DNA from: Bettongia penicillata ogilbyi
Taxonomy: Eukaryota; Chordata; Mammalia; Diprotodontia; Potoroidae
DNA length: 64,000 nt
Direction of reading: 5' to 3'
Assembly (NCBI GenBank): GCA_023548195.1
Contig: JAJHZJ010000496.1
Location: 7,567,144-7,631,143 of the forward strand
In this document: one piece after another, positions 34,098-46,300 of the stretch
Layout of the letters: the number at the start of each line of letters is the position of its first letter
Position numbering within the stretch: position 1 is the stretch's first letter
Position numbers and translations under genes: made by a program
Notes under the pieces: model-generated
Told to the model about the DNA's origin: nothing
Seen by the model: only the letters and a program-made list of their open reading frames with translations
Databases searched by the model: none

Positions 34098-34188
34098 AGG
34101 TACCTCGGGGATAAACTAATCCAATCCCCTCATCTTACAAATAAAAAAACAGAGTCCCAGAGTGATTTAGTAACTTCTGTTAGTGTCC
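34098..34188 (+). repeat. SINE fragment
   Basis: 'gataaactaatccaatcccc' 'tcatcttacaaataaaaaaa' 'cagagtcccagag' is the middle of the SINE type at 5762. Confidence 0.7.
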
Positions 34189-34260
34189 TCCCCCAAACTA
34201 CCTGTTATTTATCTATGATGTTTTATTCTCTTTACATTTATTCTGCCTACACATACGTAT

Positions 34261-34308
34261 TGTGTGCATGCGTGTGTGTGCATGTGTGTGTGTGTGTGTG
34301 TGTGTGTG
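34261..34308. repeat. (TG)n microsatellite
   Basis: TG units with two CATG interruptions, the last 25 bases uninterrupted. Confidence 0.95.
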
Positions 34309-34494
34309 AATGTGTATTCCAGCCACCAGAACCTTAGACTCTTATTCTGAAATCACCCGGGGTTCTGATAGGTGAGCTTTTACTCTATATCACATCCTAG
34401 CCGTCCCTCACCTCCATTACCCATACCCACCTCACCCACACCCATCCCCAATAACAAGGGACTGCTTCACTTTCTTGTATTTGTATCCCCAGAG

Positions 34495-34622
34495 CATTAG
34501 CACAGTTCAGTAAACAGTTCATCATTCATGTTTTCGCTGATAAAACGTAAGTTTCTTGAGAGCAGGAATTTTTCTATTTTCTGTGCTTTGTACCCCAAAT
34601 GCCTAGCATATTTCCCAACAGA
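34495..34622 (+). repeat. L2 3' end
   Basis: 'aagtttcttgagagcaggaa', 'gtgctttgtaccccaaatgc' 'ctagcatatttcccaaca' is the L2 terminus. Confidence 0.7.
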
Positions 34623-34635
34623 TGTTGATATTGTT

Positions 34636-34945
34636 TAGTTGTTCTTCCAGTTGTTTCAAACACTGTATGATCCCTTCGGGGTTTCCTTGGCAAAGATACT
34701 CCAGTGATTTACCATTTTCCTTTCCAGCTCCTTTCACAGATGAGGAAATTGAAGCAAATGGGGTTAAGTGACTTGCCCAGGGTGGAATAGCTAGTAAGTA
34801 TCTGAAACTGAATTTGAACTCAGGAAGAACGGTTTCCTGACTCTAGGCCAGGCACTTTATCCATTGGACCACCTGGTTAGAATTTATGTAGCCCTTTCTT
34901 AGCATGTAATAGGTGTTCAATAAATGTTTCTTCATTGAGTAGTTG
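34636..34945 (-). repeat. tRNA-SINE (antisense) and L2-like end
   Basis: Plus-strand 'tgatcccttcggggtttcct' 'tggcaaagatactccagtg', 'tcacagatgaggaaattgaa', 'gaatttgaactcaggaagaa' and 'tatccattggaccacctggt' are the reverse complement of the SINE at 33772. After about 34885 a plus-strand L2-type end follows ('gtaataggtgttcaataaat'). Confidence 0.82.
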
Positions 34946-36250
34946 ACCTACTAAAACTCACTTAATCCAAGTGCTCATATAAGGGGCGTCATCTCATCCT
35001 GGGAGGAACTCCTTCATTGATGCTAATAAACTACCCAGCTACGGAAACACAAAGACCACTTTCTGAATTCCTTATTTAACCCAGAGATGTCACCAGAAAA
35101 AGCCCAAGGGAAAAAGCATCCTGGGACCACATCGTCTTTTAGAGGCAATTATCTCCTTTGTTTCTTCCAGCACTCACTGGTTTGTTTAGTCTTTTACTGT
35201 GGGGATGTAGCACAATGCCAATAACTTTTTGAACTGCTTTCACAATCCTTTGCTGCTCACTCTTTCCCAATCACCTGGCTCACCCCAAATGATTATACTT
35301 CCAATAACAGTCCTTCACTGACTCTTTCCCACATATCTACTGTGTCTGATTTCCTTTGTTCCCCAAAAATGCTGACAGAAAGAGACAAGGGCTAAAACCA
35401 GGCAAGAAAAGATTGGTAAGAAAAGAGGCTTGTAGTATCTCTTGATTTATCTGAGAGATGACATGAATGTTTGAGGTTGATTTCACTGTTGAGGTTGGGA
35501 TCGGAGAATTGAATTACTGACCTTGAATCCCCACCTTTGGGGCAAGGTCTCTCTGGGCCCCTGCTAGACTGTCCTATTTGTTGTCTTTTCCAAGGTGGCT
35601 GGACAGATTAGGAAATGATGATTTTGATGAATAGTGTACTTGGGATCATGGAGAAGCCAGATCTGGGAAAATGTGCAGTTTTCATTGAAACTTTGGAATA
35701 TTTAGAAGAGGAAGGCAATATGCTTTGTTCACCAAAGTTCACCAAAGGAGCTTACTTGAGCCTTTTTTGTGAAAGAGTTCCATCCCTCTTTTGTTGATAT
35801 CTTCTCTTACTGATGGTCTGCCATGCCAGTGTCAATTGAGGTTTATGGAAGAAGTTATTATGTGTTAGCTGACTTCAGAAAATCAGAAGTCATAGTTATA
35901 ATTTTGGACAAAGCTAATAAAGTAAGATAGCATTAAGACAGATAAACATGTCTATTATATATGGAATAAAGCACACTTCAACACAAGAGGTAGAAGACTA
36001 GAAATTAAGCCTCATTGATAAAAAGAACTTTCAGATGAGGAAACTTCCTATACCAATTCAAACCAATGGCTTCTCTCTTCTCATCACTCATCAAAATGGG
36101 AAATTCAGGTAGCTGGTATGACATTCTTAATGAATTCATACTGGTTTATATTGCTTAGTCTAAGGGCTTGCAAAATATTTCTTTAATTTATAAATTCGTG
36201 TTCTACCTTTTTGACAAGAATTGACCTCATACTAATTAGCAGACATACGT
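34946..36250. other. Unassigned sequence
   Basis: No repeat or gene recognised. Confidence 0.35.
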
Positions 36251-36254
36251 ACAT

Positions 36255-36400
36255 ACACACAATCTCTCTGTCTTTTTGGCTCTGTCTATGTCTCTATCTC
36301 TGTCTTTCTGTCTCCCAAGTAGTAAGGAAACAAGCATTTATTAAGTGACTATTCAGCCTCAGACTCTGTTTTGCACTTTACAAGTATTATTAAGACAGAA
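36255..36400. repeat. TCTG/TCTA-rich patch and L2/L3-class module
   Basis: Pyrimidine-rich TCTG units to about 36315, then 'aacaagcatttattaagtga' 'ctattcagcctcagac'. Confidence 0.65.
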
Positions 36401-37980
36401 AAGTAGAGAATATATTTTAGAAAAATTTTAGTACAAAATGTTTGAAGTTTTAAATTTTTGATCTTGATGGAGTAAACTTTAATTTTGGTTTTACTTTCCC
36501 TTTAAACAACTACCACCTTTGAGAAGCTGTTAAACCTATCCTGGTCAGAAAAGCTCAGTTTCATTGAACTCTATGATGGCAATGGACATTTTGTTAAGTA
36601 TTTGAAATGCATTTATGATTTTTGGGCATCATTGAGATTGTGCCATAAAGTTTCTGTCAATTGATTTGAAGAAGTATATCCCTTTTTATCCATATGAATA
36701 ATTGTGGTTATGTTCACACACACCATTCTGCACATACAGGACCTCTGAAAAATAATACTTTTCATTTGACTTTCTTTAAGCAACAGATTAAGATAATTTA
36801 CAAACTTTGCAGCAAGAGAAGCATTTCTGGCAGTAAATAAGAGAGGCAAAGAGAGGTTTCCATTCTTAAGTTTTCCAAGCAGCTTCTATTCCCTTATTTC
36901 CTGAATCATTTGTTCTTTGTTTTTAAAAGTCATTAAGCCCACTGATTTAAATATGTGCAGTCTATAAAATCAGCAATTTGTTGGGTGCCACAGAGTAGGT
37001 ACAAGCATAGCAATCCATCTGTCTTTTCTGTGAAACCTACTGCTTCCTCTCTCCCTACCCGCCCCCTCCCCCCCAAAAAAACACCTCTTGCTGTTTGCAG
37101 ACCTGGTGCTGAATTCCAAACACTTCCCAGAAGTTTTTAGTATTCTTTAACATTTATGTATTTTCTCAGGCTGCTGTATTTTGCAGCTGTGATCTCAAAA
37201 TCTTTATGCTAGTAATCATAGCCTATATATTTATGGGCTCCTTCTGACTTATACGATAGAAAGATGTTTCTTCCCTTGTAAAATGCCTATCAAATATTTA
37301 ATGTCTGATGGCCACTAACTTTTGAAGCTTTCCTCAGATAAAAATGAAATTGATTGCCTATTTTGTGGCCTATTCTGTGTGCTCTGCAACACTTTCTTAT
37401 TCCCTAAAATTGTAAATGATTTTCCCCAATCGGGGTATTTTCTCAAGGAGGTTTCATCCCCTCTAAGAGGTGGGTGTATTCCGGAATACTGCCCCTGGGG
37501 TATTCTTTTTGTTTCTGTTCCATTTTCATCGTCCACACTGCCTGCTATAAAAAATGGAACTTGGAAACCAGCCTACCATTTGAGTGGGGATTCAGCTTGA
37601 GTCTTTTTTGTGAAACTCACCCACTCTGCATCTCTGATCCTACTTTCAGTTCGATTTTTTTGAAATAATCCAAAAAGATACAGACTTTGACTTTGGCTTT
37701 TCTTTTTCTCTTTGTGGGTAGCAAACTTAAACTGATTAACTTCATTACCAAGAAGAAAAGAATTTAAATACAGTTAATTTTTATTTCTCTGAAACTCAAA
37801 TTGCAGGATATATTCTGTTAACACAATTTATACTGACATCAAGAATTTGTCCGAAATGGTTCCTGATGTCTTTGAATATACAATCTCCATTTAGCATAAT
37901 TTCTTAATGAATGGAATAGCACTGTACAAATAATGGTCAAGAATTAAGAGGATAAAACCTCCTAACAATCATCACCATCT
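36401..37980. other. Unassigned sequence
   Basis: About 1.6 kb with no recognisable repeat. Open frames at 37322-37668 overlap on both strands and show no domain. Confidence 0.35.
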
Positions 37981-37982
37981 AA

Positions 37983-38250
37983 AATGACTGCTAGATGCCT
38001 CAGTGAATAGAGCACTGGGCTTGGAACCAGAAAGACTTATCTTTCTGAGTTCAAATTCAGCCTCAGGTACTTATGAGCTGTGTGACCTTGGGCAAATTAC
38101 TTAATCCTATTTACCTTAGTTCCTCATCTGTAAAAATGAGCTGGAGAAGAAAATGGAAAATCACTCCAGTATCTTTGCCAAGAAAACCCCAAATGGGGTC
38201 ATGCAGAGTCAGATGCAATTCAAGAGCAACCAGAACAGAGTTGGGCTGCT
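37983..38250 (+). mobile_element. Near full-length marsupial tRNA-SINE
   Basis: 'gctagatgcctcagtgaata' 'gagcactgggcttgg', 'gagctgtgtgaccttgggca', 'gctggagaagaaaatggaaa', 'tttgccaagaaaaccccaaa' 'tggggtcatgcagagtcag'. Same family as 33772-34027 with a better-kept tail. Confidence 0.88.
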
Positions 38251-38282
38251 TCATGAGACTGTTGGCTTTTTTCTTTCATTAG

Positions 38283-38445
38283 ATGATTTCAAGACAACGC
38301 TGATCTTGGAGTCAGGAGCATGAGTTCGAATTTTGCTGTTGAAATCTAATAGTTGTGTGATTATGTACAAATCACTTGAACTCCTTGACGTCTATTTTTT
38401 CAACTTTAAAATTGAGATAGTAATGATATTTGTAGTAACTATATT
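38283..38445 (+). repeat. MIR-like SINE
   Basis: 'ctgatcttggagtcaggagc' 'atgagttcgaattt', 'gtgtgattatgtacaaatca' 'cttgaactcct', 'actttaaaattgagatagta'. Confidence 0.75.
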
Positions 38446-38447
38446 AA

Positions 38448-38720
38448 TTTAAAAACTATTAAGTGTTGAATATATTCAAGAAGTAGTGCTAAGTTCTATG
38501 AATACAAATGCAACAGAAATGAAAGACAGTCCCTGATCTCAAAGAGCTTACATTCTAATAGGGGAAGAATACATAAAAGGATGCTGAAAAGCTGGGGTGT
38601 AGGGAAGGAAGAGGTGAGAAGATACTTGCTTTGGGGAATGATGGAAAATAGGTTCAGAGAAGCAGGAGTAGAGTCTAGAAAGGAATGAAGAGGCAGACAT
38701 GCCTGGACTGGGTACTTCTC
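38448..38720 (+). repeat. L2/L3-class module running into the long decayed repeat
   Basis: 'atgaaagacagtccctgatc' 'tcaaagagcttacattc' 'taataggggaagaatac' then G/A-rich text ('gctggggtgtagggaaggaa') resembling the repeat at 12890. Confidence 0.55.
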
Positions 38721-39394
38721 TTAAAATGGTGTCAGAAGGAACTGTCCAACCAGAGGAAGGGTCTACAGAGGCTCTGTCATCTTTAAGGGCAAAATGGCCA
38801 CTGAATTATGATAGAGACATCTCAAGTCAAAAATGAAGGAGTTAAATTTCTGTAATACAACTAAAGTAGGGTTTTTCTGAGATTCCTTATATACTAAAGG
38901 AGATACATAAATATCAATGGTGCTCATAGTGATTATAATGATTTAGGTATAGAGGGCACTCTTACATGACTATGGGTTGGCCTACAATCTAGACCCTAGA
39001 TGATTTTTAAGGTTCTTCTTAACTCTATGAATCTGAGAAGACAGCTTGTAAAAGAGAGATTGTAAAGTATGCATTATTACAAAAGTAATATGACATCCTC
39101 TTCAAAGTAATCCCCCTAGGGAGACTATAGGGAGAAATTTAGATGAAGTAAGAACAAAAGATATTACAATATTAATGTCAATATACAATATCAATAAAAT
39201 TTATTTTAAAATGATTAAAATAAAATGGTTCCCCTAGAGGATTTGATACTGTGATTATATGACCACTACTCAGAATTTCTCTGGAATTCATCCTTTGACA
39301 TACCTGTTATTGTGGAAAATCTTTGTCATTTTAAAGGAAGGATTTTTGTTTTTTGGAACTATCTCCACTTTTGACACAAATTCAAACTTAAATA
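38721..39394. other. Mostly unassigned; SINE end inside
   Basis: A SINE tail lies at 38955-39035 ('tagaccctagatgatttttaa', split here from 'ggttcttcttaactctatga'). Nothing else recognised. Confidence 0.4.
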
Positions 39395-41045
39395 ATTGGA
39401 GAACCATCAATTTGTTCATGGGTAGTCCAAGCTAATATAAGAAAAATGATAAATCTACCTAAATTAATTTACTTATTCAGTGCCATACCAATCTAACAAT
39501 GAAAATTTATTTTATAAGGATAGCAAAAATAATATCAAAATTCATCTAGAAGAACAAAAGGTCCAGAATATCAAGAAAAGTAATGAAAAAAAAAGCTAGG
39601 GAAGGTAGCTTAACTATACCAGATTTTAAATTGTATTACAAAGCAGCAACTATCAAAATTACTTGATAGTGGCTAAGAAATAGAGTGGTAGATCAGTAGA
39701 ATAGTTTACGAATAACTTATATACCAAAATAAAGTCCAAATGTGTACACAGTTTAGATATAAAGGCTGATACTATAAGCACATTAGGAGAGCAAGATAAC
39801 TTATCTATCAGATTTATGGAGAATAGAGGAATTTATGACCAGAGATAGAGAACATTATAAAATGAAAAATGGATAATTTTGATTACAATAAATTGAAAAG
39901 TTTTTGCACAAAGAAAGCCAATGCAACCAAGATTAGGAGAGAAGCAGAAAACTGGGAAAGAATTTTTACAACCAGTATCTCTGATAAAGGCTTCATTTCT
40001 GAAGTATGCAGAGAACTAAGTAAAAAATTTACAAGACTACAAGTCATTCCACATTTGATAAATGATCAAAGTTTATGAACATGCAGTTTTCAGAGGAAGA
40101 AATTAAAGATATCTATAATCATATAAAAAAATTCTTTAAATCACTATTGATTAGAAAAATGCAAATCAAAACAACTCTGAGGTACAACATCACACTTGTC
40201 AGATTGGCTAATATGAGAGAACATGAAAATTATAAATGCTGGAGAAGACTGGGAAAATTGGAACACTAATTCATTGTTGATGGAGCTGTGAGCTGATCTA
40301 GTCATTCTGGAGATCAATTTGGAACTAGACCCAAAGGGCTATAAAATTGTGCATACCTTTTGACCCAGCAATACCACTTCTAGGGCTGTATCCCCCAAAA
40401 GATCATTAAAATGAGAAAAGGACCCACATACACAAAACATTTATAGCAGCTGTTTTTGTGGTAGCCAAGAACTGGAAATTGATGGGATACTCATCAACTG
40501 AGGAATGGCTGCACAAGTTGTGGCATGTGAATGTAATGAAATACAATTGTGCTATAAGAAATGATGAGCAGGAAGACTTCAAAAAAATCTGGAAAGATTT
40601 GTATGAACTGATGCTGAGTGAAGTGAGAAGAACCAGAACATTATATACAGTAACAGTCACATTGTGCGATGACTGGACCTTGATAGACTTAGCTCTTCTC
40701 AGCAATGCAAGGACTTAAAACACCTCCAAAAGACTTATGACGGAAAATTCCATCCACATCCAAAAAAAGAAATAGGGAGTCTGAATGCAGATCAAAACAT
40801 ACTATTTGCTTTTTTTGTTTAGTTTAATTTTTTCTTTTGTCATGGTTTCTTGTATTCATTCTAATTCTTCTGTACAACATGACGAATATGAAAACATGTT
40901 TAATAAGAATGTATATGTAGAGCCTTTATTGGATTGCATGCCATCTTGGGGAGAGAGGTAGAGAAAATTTAAAACTTATCAAAATGAGTGTTGAAAACTA
41001 AAACAAAAAAATTAAATTAATTTTTAAAAAATACCTCAAAATTAT
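39395..41045 (+). mobile_element. L1 LINE, 5'-truncated: ORF2 C-terminal half and 3' UTR
   Basis: Frames in order read L1 ORF2p: a block after the RT domain (39440-39660), then 39869-40078 with NKLKSFCTKKANATKIRREA and NWERIFTTSISDKGFISEVC, then 40075-40269 with MQFSEEEIKDIYNHIKK and RKMQIKTTLRYN, the C-terminal zinc-knuckle-region neighbourhood, then 40458-40560 with the 'WHVNVMKYNCAIRNDE' end. Therian ORF2p ends the same way. Frames are broken by stops between blocks. The 3' UTR (about 40720-41045) ends in an A/T-rich tail. The first part of the element, including endonuclease and most of RT, was not copied or is lost. Confidence 0.87.
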
Positions 41046-41539
41046 TATGAATTTTTAAAAAATAAGATGTGGCTCTGATGAAGCATAGAAAGACTCTGTG
41101 TGTATTTTACTGCAACATATATGTATACAGTGGAATATACAAAGTATGTATCAGAGTCATTTCTTTTATTCTAGTGTTATTTCCTTCCATGCTTTTCCTC
41201 ATCATGAGCCTTTTCAAATACTATCACTATTCCAAAGTGTCCTTTCCCCACTTGTTTTCTTTAGTAAGTATCTAACAAAATTAACTGCCGGAGTTGGTAA
41301 TGTCATATAGCCACAGGCAAATCTTCAGTTGCAAAATGTAACTCTTCCTGCTTCATGATTTTTTCAATATTTTCACTGGAAAAAAATCCAACAACTGAAG
41401 AAACCAGTTGGATACTTCCTATCACTGCAAATGAATGCACTGGATCCAACAACAGACTATCTGTGCATTTTAGGAAATACATTGACCATTTAGGGGATAT
41501 CCAGAGAAATACATTACTGAAAATAAAGGAGGATTGAGG
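41046..41539. other. Unassigned sequence
   Basis: No repeat or gene recognised. Complementary open frames at 41303-41548 on both strands have no recognisable domain. Confidence 0.35.
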
Positions 41540-41662
41540 CCATGTCAAATGGGGATAAGTTGAAGAAACTAGGAAAGATTAATTTGGATTAAGAAAAGGA
41601 ATAGGGTAGGTAAATTCAAGTATTTGAAAGGATGTCATTTGGAGGAGAAATTAACAGAGCAT
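41540..41662 (+). repeat. Old dispersed repeat fragment
   Basis: 'ggggataagttgaagaaact' 'aggaaagattaatttgga' and 'attcaagtatttgaaaggat' 'gtcatttggaggagaaatta' resemble a common amniote repeat with 'cttcaagtatttgaagggctgtcatgtgg'-like text. Family not assigned. Confidence 0.4.
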
Positions 41663-42058
41663 TTATAAAGGCAAGGCACTTCCTTGCTGTTCCACTCTCA
41701 CAATATTCCATGTCCCCATTCTGGGTATTTTCACTGGATGTCTTCTATGACTGGAACTTTTTCTTTCCTCAACTGGGCTCCTGGTTTCCCAGGCTTAATT
41801 CAAGCGATCAGTTAAAGTTCCATTTTCTCCAAAAATGTCTTTTCCCATCCTTTTTAACTTAGTCTCTTCCCTCTGAGAATATCTCCAATTTATCCTTGCA
41901 TATCTTGTTTGTATGTAATTGTTTGCGTTTTGTCTCCACCTTTACACTGTAAGTTCCTCTAGAGCAAGGATGGTTTTTGTCCTTCTTTGTATCCCCACCA
42001 CTTAGCATAGTGCCTAGTACATAGTATTAATACATGCTTGTTATTTTAACTTGTCCCA
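41663..42058 (+). mobile_element. L2/L3-class LINE 3' region
   Basis: 'tccttgctgttccactctca', 'tttcccatcctttttaactt', 'gcatatcttgtttgtatgta', 'ctgtaagttcctctagagca' 'aggatgg', 'cacttagcatagtgcctagt' 'acatagt' and 'aatacatgcttgtt' follow the L2/CR1-type 3' UTR. Confidence 0.8.
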
Positions 42059-42898
42059 GGACAACAGAATTAGCAGGCACAAAATGATAACATGGATAAT
42101 CCTTCATCAGAAATAACTGAGGTTAGAACCTAGTCACAAGAAGAATTAATTAAAATAGAAAGCCTCTAATTGAGGTGTTGCGGAGAGTTTTATTAATAAC
42201 ATCTATGTGGCCATAGTAGAAACTAAGTGTCTCACTCAACAGAATTTATCTTAATTAATTCTATTATTTTTTACTCTTGGGTTTTAAAGTTAATTTCAGA
42301 GTGTCTTTTTCGTGTGACCTGTTCTATATACTAAAATTGCTGGCTAAAGCTCTGGGATTAGAATTCTTCTACTAGGCCACAGATGTTGAGAAGCATTGAG
42401 AAGCTCAATGTACATTTTCCAACAATTAGAGGTATACAAAAATAAAATGTCATAGTTCTCTCACTCCAACAAATGAAATAAAAAAATTACTATGGTGGAC
42501 CAGTTTCTGGGGATGTTACGGAAAGAATTCTAGTTCATTAGTGATTCGACTAAATAGCCCCTTATATAGCCATTAAAATTCTGAAACTCTGTGGTTCTAT
42601 GGTTTTCTCTAGTGTCTTGAAGACAGTCGAGTTCTTCCATGAACATGCCCACCCTCATGCCTAGTTTTATCAACCTATTCAGTGATATTCATGTAAAATC
42701 AATCCTAGTACTGAGGTTGACTTGTCAGCCAAATGTGCTTTTACAGTTTCCATTTTAAAAAGCCAAAACATATTGCTGTGTAAGTGAATGCTTAATGGTG
42801 GAAGTTTTGTGAATCTTGTAAGCTATAACCAGTGGGGAGAAGGAGTAAAGCTGTAATTTCATGAGTGTGGGTAATGTTCAGTGTGAAAATTCCTTCCA
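42059..42898. other. Unassigned sequence
   Basis: No repeat or gene recognised with confidence; a SINE end may lie near 42560-42610 ('ctgaaactctgtggttctat'). Confidence 0.35.
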
Positions 42899-42899
42899 T

Positions 42900-43080
42900 T
42901 AATGTAGATTGACACCTTGTCTGTAATTTATAGTCTCAGAGAATGGCCCAGGGCACTTAAAAGTTAAGTCAATTATTTATAGTCATATAGCAAGCATATA
43001 TCAGAGGTACTACCAAACCCAGATCATCCTGACTCAGTGATTGTCCCTATAACACTTTCCTGTGCTATCCTTTCATTATT
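42900..43080 (+). repeat. SINE fragment
   Basis: 'agagaatggcccagggcact', 'tagtcatatagcaagcatat', 'accaaacccagatcatcctg' 'actcagtgattgtcc' is the 3' half of the SINE type at 5762. Confidence 0.7.
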
Positions 43081-43394
43081 TTTCTATGGGGCTTTCCAAT
43101 CAGAAGTTAACCTTACAGATCAATTTCTCTTAGAAGACCTCCAAGTGTTAATATTTTATGTGATAAGGCATAGATTTGATTTTCTAACAAATTTTAAAAG
43201 TATTGATTAACTTTGTTTTTTATAACTAGTTCTTAACAACCAGGACTTGTTACTATATTTTATCTGAATTCTGTTCTCTTTTAATATTGCTTTAATTCAT
43301 GTGATTTTAATCATTGTTCAGTTACTGCTTTATTTACTCTCTGTATGCTTTATTTACTTTATTCATAAAATCTTCCCAAGTTTCTTTGAAATCC
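43081..43394. other. Unassigned AT-rich sequence
   Basis: May include more of the adjacent L1 relic, but nothing distinctive is visible. Confidence 0.3.
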
Positions 43395-43820
43395 TCACAT
43401 TTTTAATTTTTTTATAATGTAGCAAGTCCCAATTATATTCATAGATATAATTCGATCAATCATTTTCTAGTCAAGGGACATCATTTTGTTCAAAGTGTTT
43501 TTATTATTTTATTACCAAAATTGATGCTATGAATATTTTGACCCATATAGAATCTTCTTTCCATTTTCAACTTCCTTATATTCCAACCGTGAGATTGTTG
43601 GTTTAAAAGTAATGAACAGATAAATTTTTTCTTGCATAATTTCAAATTGATTTTTAGAACATTTGGATGAATTACAATGTTAGTATATTTACCCTCTCAC
43701 AGCCCCTCCAGTATTGACTTTTTTCTTTTATCATCTTTTCCAATTTCATGGCTGTTATATGTCTCAGATGTGTTTTAATTTGTATATCTCTTTTTATTAG
43801 TAGCTTGCAAAACTTATTCT
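43395..43820 (-). mobile_element. L1 relic, ORF2 C-terminal region (antisense)
   Basis: Plus-strand 'ctcacagcccctccagtatt' 'gacttttttc', 'tccaatttcatggctgttat', 'ttttaatttgtatatctctt' is the reverse complement of the ORF2 block 'aaatcaaaacaactctgagg' and 'ggagaagactgggaaaattg' seen at 40168-40261. Strongly diverged. Confidence 0.65.
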
Positions 43821-44093
43821 CCTAATAAAATGGTTGCAAAGTTCACAAATCTTATGATGGGTACACTTTTTTTCATATGGTTGTTGCTATTTTGCTTTTC
43901 TTCTTTTAATAATTGTTGGAGTTACAATGAGATCATTGATCAGAACAAAATAGGATCAAAAGACAGTTTAATCCCTTAAATTTGAAAAAATATTTGTATT
44001 TTGCTATCATTTCAGGAATATTTGTGTGAATAATTCTGCATATCTAAGTATAGATAGTCTATAAGCTTCTGCACATAGGCTGGTTTGGTATGT

Positions 44094-44255
44094 AGGGAGG
44101 AAGAGACACAGAGAGACAGAGATATAGGGAGACAGAGAGAGAAAGAGAAAGAGAAGGGAAAGAGGGTAGGAGAGAGACAGAGAGAGACAGATCAACAGAC
44201 AGAAGGAGACAGAAATAGAAAGACAAACAAGCAGAGATAGAGAGCAAGGGTCAGA
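44094..44255. repeat. Purine-rich GAGACA low-complexity tract
   Basis: GAGA, GACAGA and AGAGAG units for about 160 bp. Antisense open frames rich in S and L here are artefacts of this composition. Confidence 0.88.
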
Positions 44256-44261
44256 GAAGTA

Positions 44262-44448
44262 GTAGGAAAGCTACACTATATAAGATCTGAAGTCAAAAGA
44301 TCTGGATTCAAAACTCGGCTCTGCTATTTGCCTGAGTAGCCATAAGAAAGCTATTTCAACTCTGTCCTCAGTTTACTTATCTATAAAAACTGGGAGGGAG
44401 TAGACAAGATGATTTCTGAAGCTCCATTTGAGTTGGGAGACAGTGATT
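44262..44448 (+). repeat. tRNA-SINE fragment
   Basis: 'gaagtcaaaagatctggatt' 'caaaactcggctc', 'cctcagtttacttatctata' 'aaaactgggaggg', 'gatgatttctgaagctccat'. Confidence 0.78.
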
Positions 44449-44449
44449 G

Positions 44450-44808
44450 AGACAAGATCTGTGACCTAGTTGGACATATATATGAAATATGAACTAAATA
44501 AAACTTGGGTGTGTAACCATTTTCTTAATTTAGTATCTGTCTAAGGAGATTAACTGTTTTTCTCCACTTTCTCATCTAAGCACTGCTGTTAGCATAAAAT
44601 CACTATGTGATTTGTTAAAGATACTTTCACTGGATTTGCCCACCTCTAAACTCCATTTGATTATGTTTGAGTTCAGTGTGAATTTTGTAAATCACTCTGA
44701 TTCTGGATGGCAAGAAAAGAAAGTGAATGGCAGCTGATTGCTTGCTATTTCAGAATGCTACTTGGTGATTCAGATCAACATGCAAAATGTCTAGCTCTCC
44801 TGTAGAAG
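44450..44808. other. Unassigned sequence
   Basis: No repeat or gene recognised. Confidence 0.35.
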
Positions 44809-44809
44809 C

Positions 44810-44982
44810 CACAGCATGGCTCCAGAGTTGGATATTATGCCATCGGTCTTGACAACCCTGATGATCTTGGATAAATCCTTTCATCAATCTCAGTTTTACA
44901 TATAATTTCTTCCTCAATAAAATGAGAGTGACTGGAGTAGATGACCTCTAAGGTCCATTGAAAATCTGGAGCTCTCACTTAC
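44810..44982 (+). repeat. tRNA-SINE fragment
   Basis: 'atggctccagagttggatat', 'gatgatcttggataaatcct', 'aaaatgagagtgactggagt' 'agatgacctctaaggtccat'. Confidence 0.78.
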
Positions 44983-45004
44983 TATAATATCAACTTATGA
45001 TTTA

Positions 45005-45495
45005 TTGTCAAAAAAGTCAATTCTAAAACATTTAGTGAACTCCTATTCCATAAAGGGGGAATGATAGGTGTAAAAGAGAGAGCCAGGCTAAATGTTCTAG
45101 ACTGGATAATTTGAGGAAAGGGTCACCTGAGGAAATCAGAGAAGACTTCCTGAAGGATGAGACATTCAAGATGAGCTGTGAATCATTGTAAGGATTTCAA
45201 CATGTGGAAGGAGTGTGTTACACATATAGTCAGAGGTCAACCTGTGGAAACTTCAATAAGGGCATGAGTTATCATAAAAAGTAGGGAATGGGTAATTCAG
45301 TTTGGCTGAAGTGTACAGTGTGTAAAAAGGAGCCATATAAAAATAAAAGATACATTGGGGTTAGATATGAAATTAAAAAGCATTTAAGTGCTTATTTCCA
45401 TGCCACTGCATAAAAAAATGGAGAGCAAATCATAAAGAGATGATATCTGTTCTTAAGGAACGCATATTATAATTGGGAAAGACAACACACACAAG
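45005..45495 (+). repeat. Long decayed repeat piece followed by L2/L3-class module
   Basis: 'gagaagacttcctgaaggat' 'gagacattcaagatgagctg', 'gtgtacagtgtgtaaaaagg' (about 45145-45335) belong to the dispersed repeat of 12890 and 60288. Then 'agcatttaagtgcttatttc' 'catgccactgcat' and 'gttcttaaggaacgcatatt' form the module. Confidence 0.55.
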
Positions 45496-45499
45496 AGGT

Positions 45500-45974
45500 C
45501 CGAGGCAGAGTGTGCGGAAAGATGAGAATCCTAAGGCTGGTAGTATAAAAGATGGCATTACACAGAGTTCCTTAGGAAATACCAACAGATGTGATTAAAG
45601 TTCCCAGGGATCTAGAATAGTGGTTCAATATAGATGGCAAGTTTCAGAAGACTTTAGGATGCAGTGGTAGGTCAAAATAAGAAAACCTGGTAGCCTTCCA
45701 TCTTGTATGTAGCTTTGTAGCTGGAGATTCGCAGTTTATGCAGATAGTATAAACAGCCATGCCCTTATTTCCTTATGGCCATCCTGAATGGGGTCTTTGT
45801 CATCTGGGGTCATCATAAGAGGAAGAAGGGAGAAAAGTGTCCCTGATGACAGTTCTTCCCACCTGACTTGCCAGGGAGGGATGCTTGTTCCCTCCGCTGC
45901 TGATGACTTGACTCTTCTCCTAAAATTTTCTTCTATTTGACTTATATATGATATATTAATATGTAATAATTTAT
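45500..45974. other. Unassigned sequence
   Basis: No repeat or gene recognised. Confidence 0.35.
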
Positions 45975-45986
45975 ATATAATACATA

Positions 45987-46300
45987 GGGCAGCCAGGCGG
46001 TAGAGTGGATAGAGCACCAGTGCAGGGGTCAGGAGGACCTGAGTTCAAATCTCACCTCAGACACTTGACATTCACTAGCTGTGTGACCTTGGGCAAGTCA
46101 CTCAACCCCAATTGCCTCATCCTGAGTCATCTCCAGCCATCCTGATGAATATCTGGTCACTGGATACAGATGACTCTGGAGGAGAAGTGAGGGTAGTGAC
46201 CTGCACAGCCCTCCCTCACTCAAAACAAAGTCAGGTGCAAGTCATGTCATCATTTCTCTGATGGCATGGTCTTCTTCAGCAACAAAGGATGAACACACAC
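45987..46300 (+). mobile_element. Full-length RTE-tailed tRNA-SINE with target-site duplication
   Basis: Head 'gggcagccaggcggtagagt' 'ggatagagcacc', B-box-like 'gagttcaaatc', 'gctgtgtgaccttgggcaag' 'tcactcaaccccaattgcc'; then an RTE-type tail 'ccagccatcctgatgaatat' 'ctggtcactggatacagatg' 'actctggaggag' ending in 'gatgaacacacac'. It ends in short AC units, not poly(A), as RTE-mobilised SINEs do. The exact 12-bp repeat 'atataatacata' flanks it (45975-45986 and 46301-46312). Confidence 0.92.
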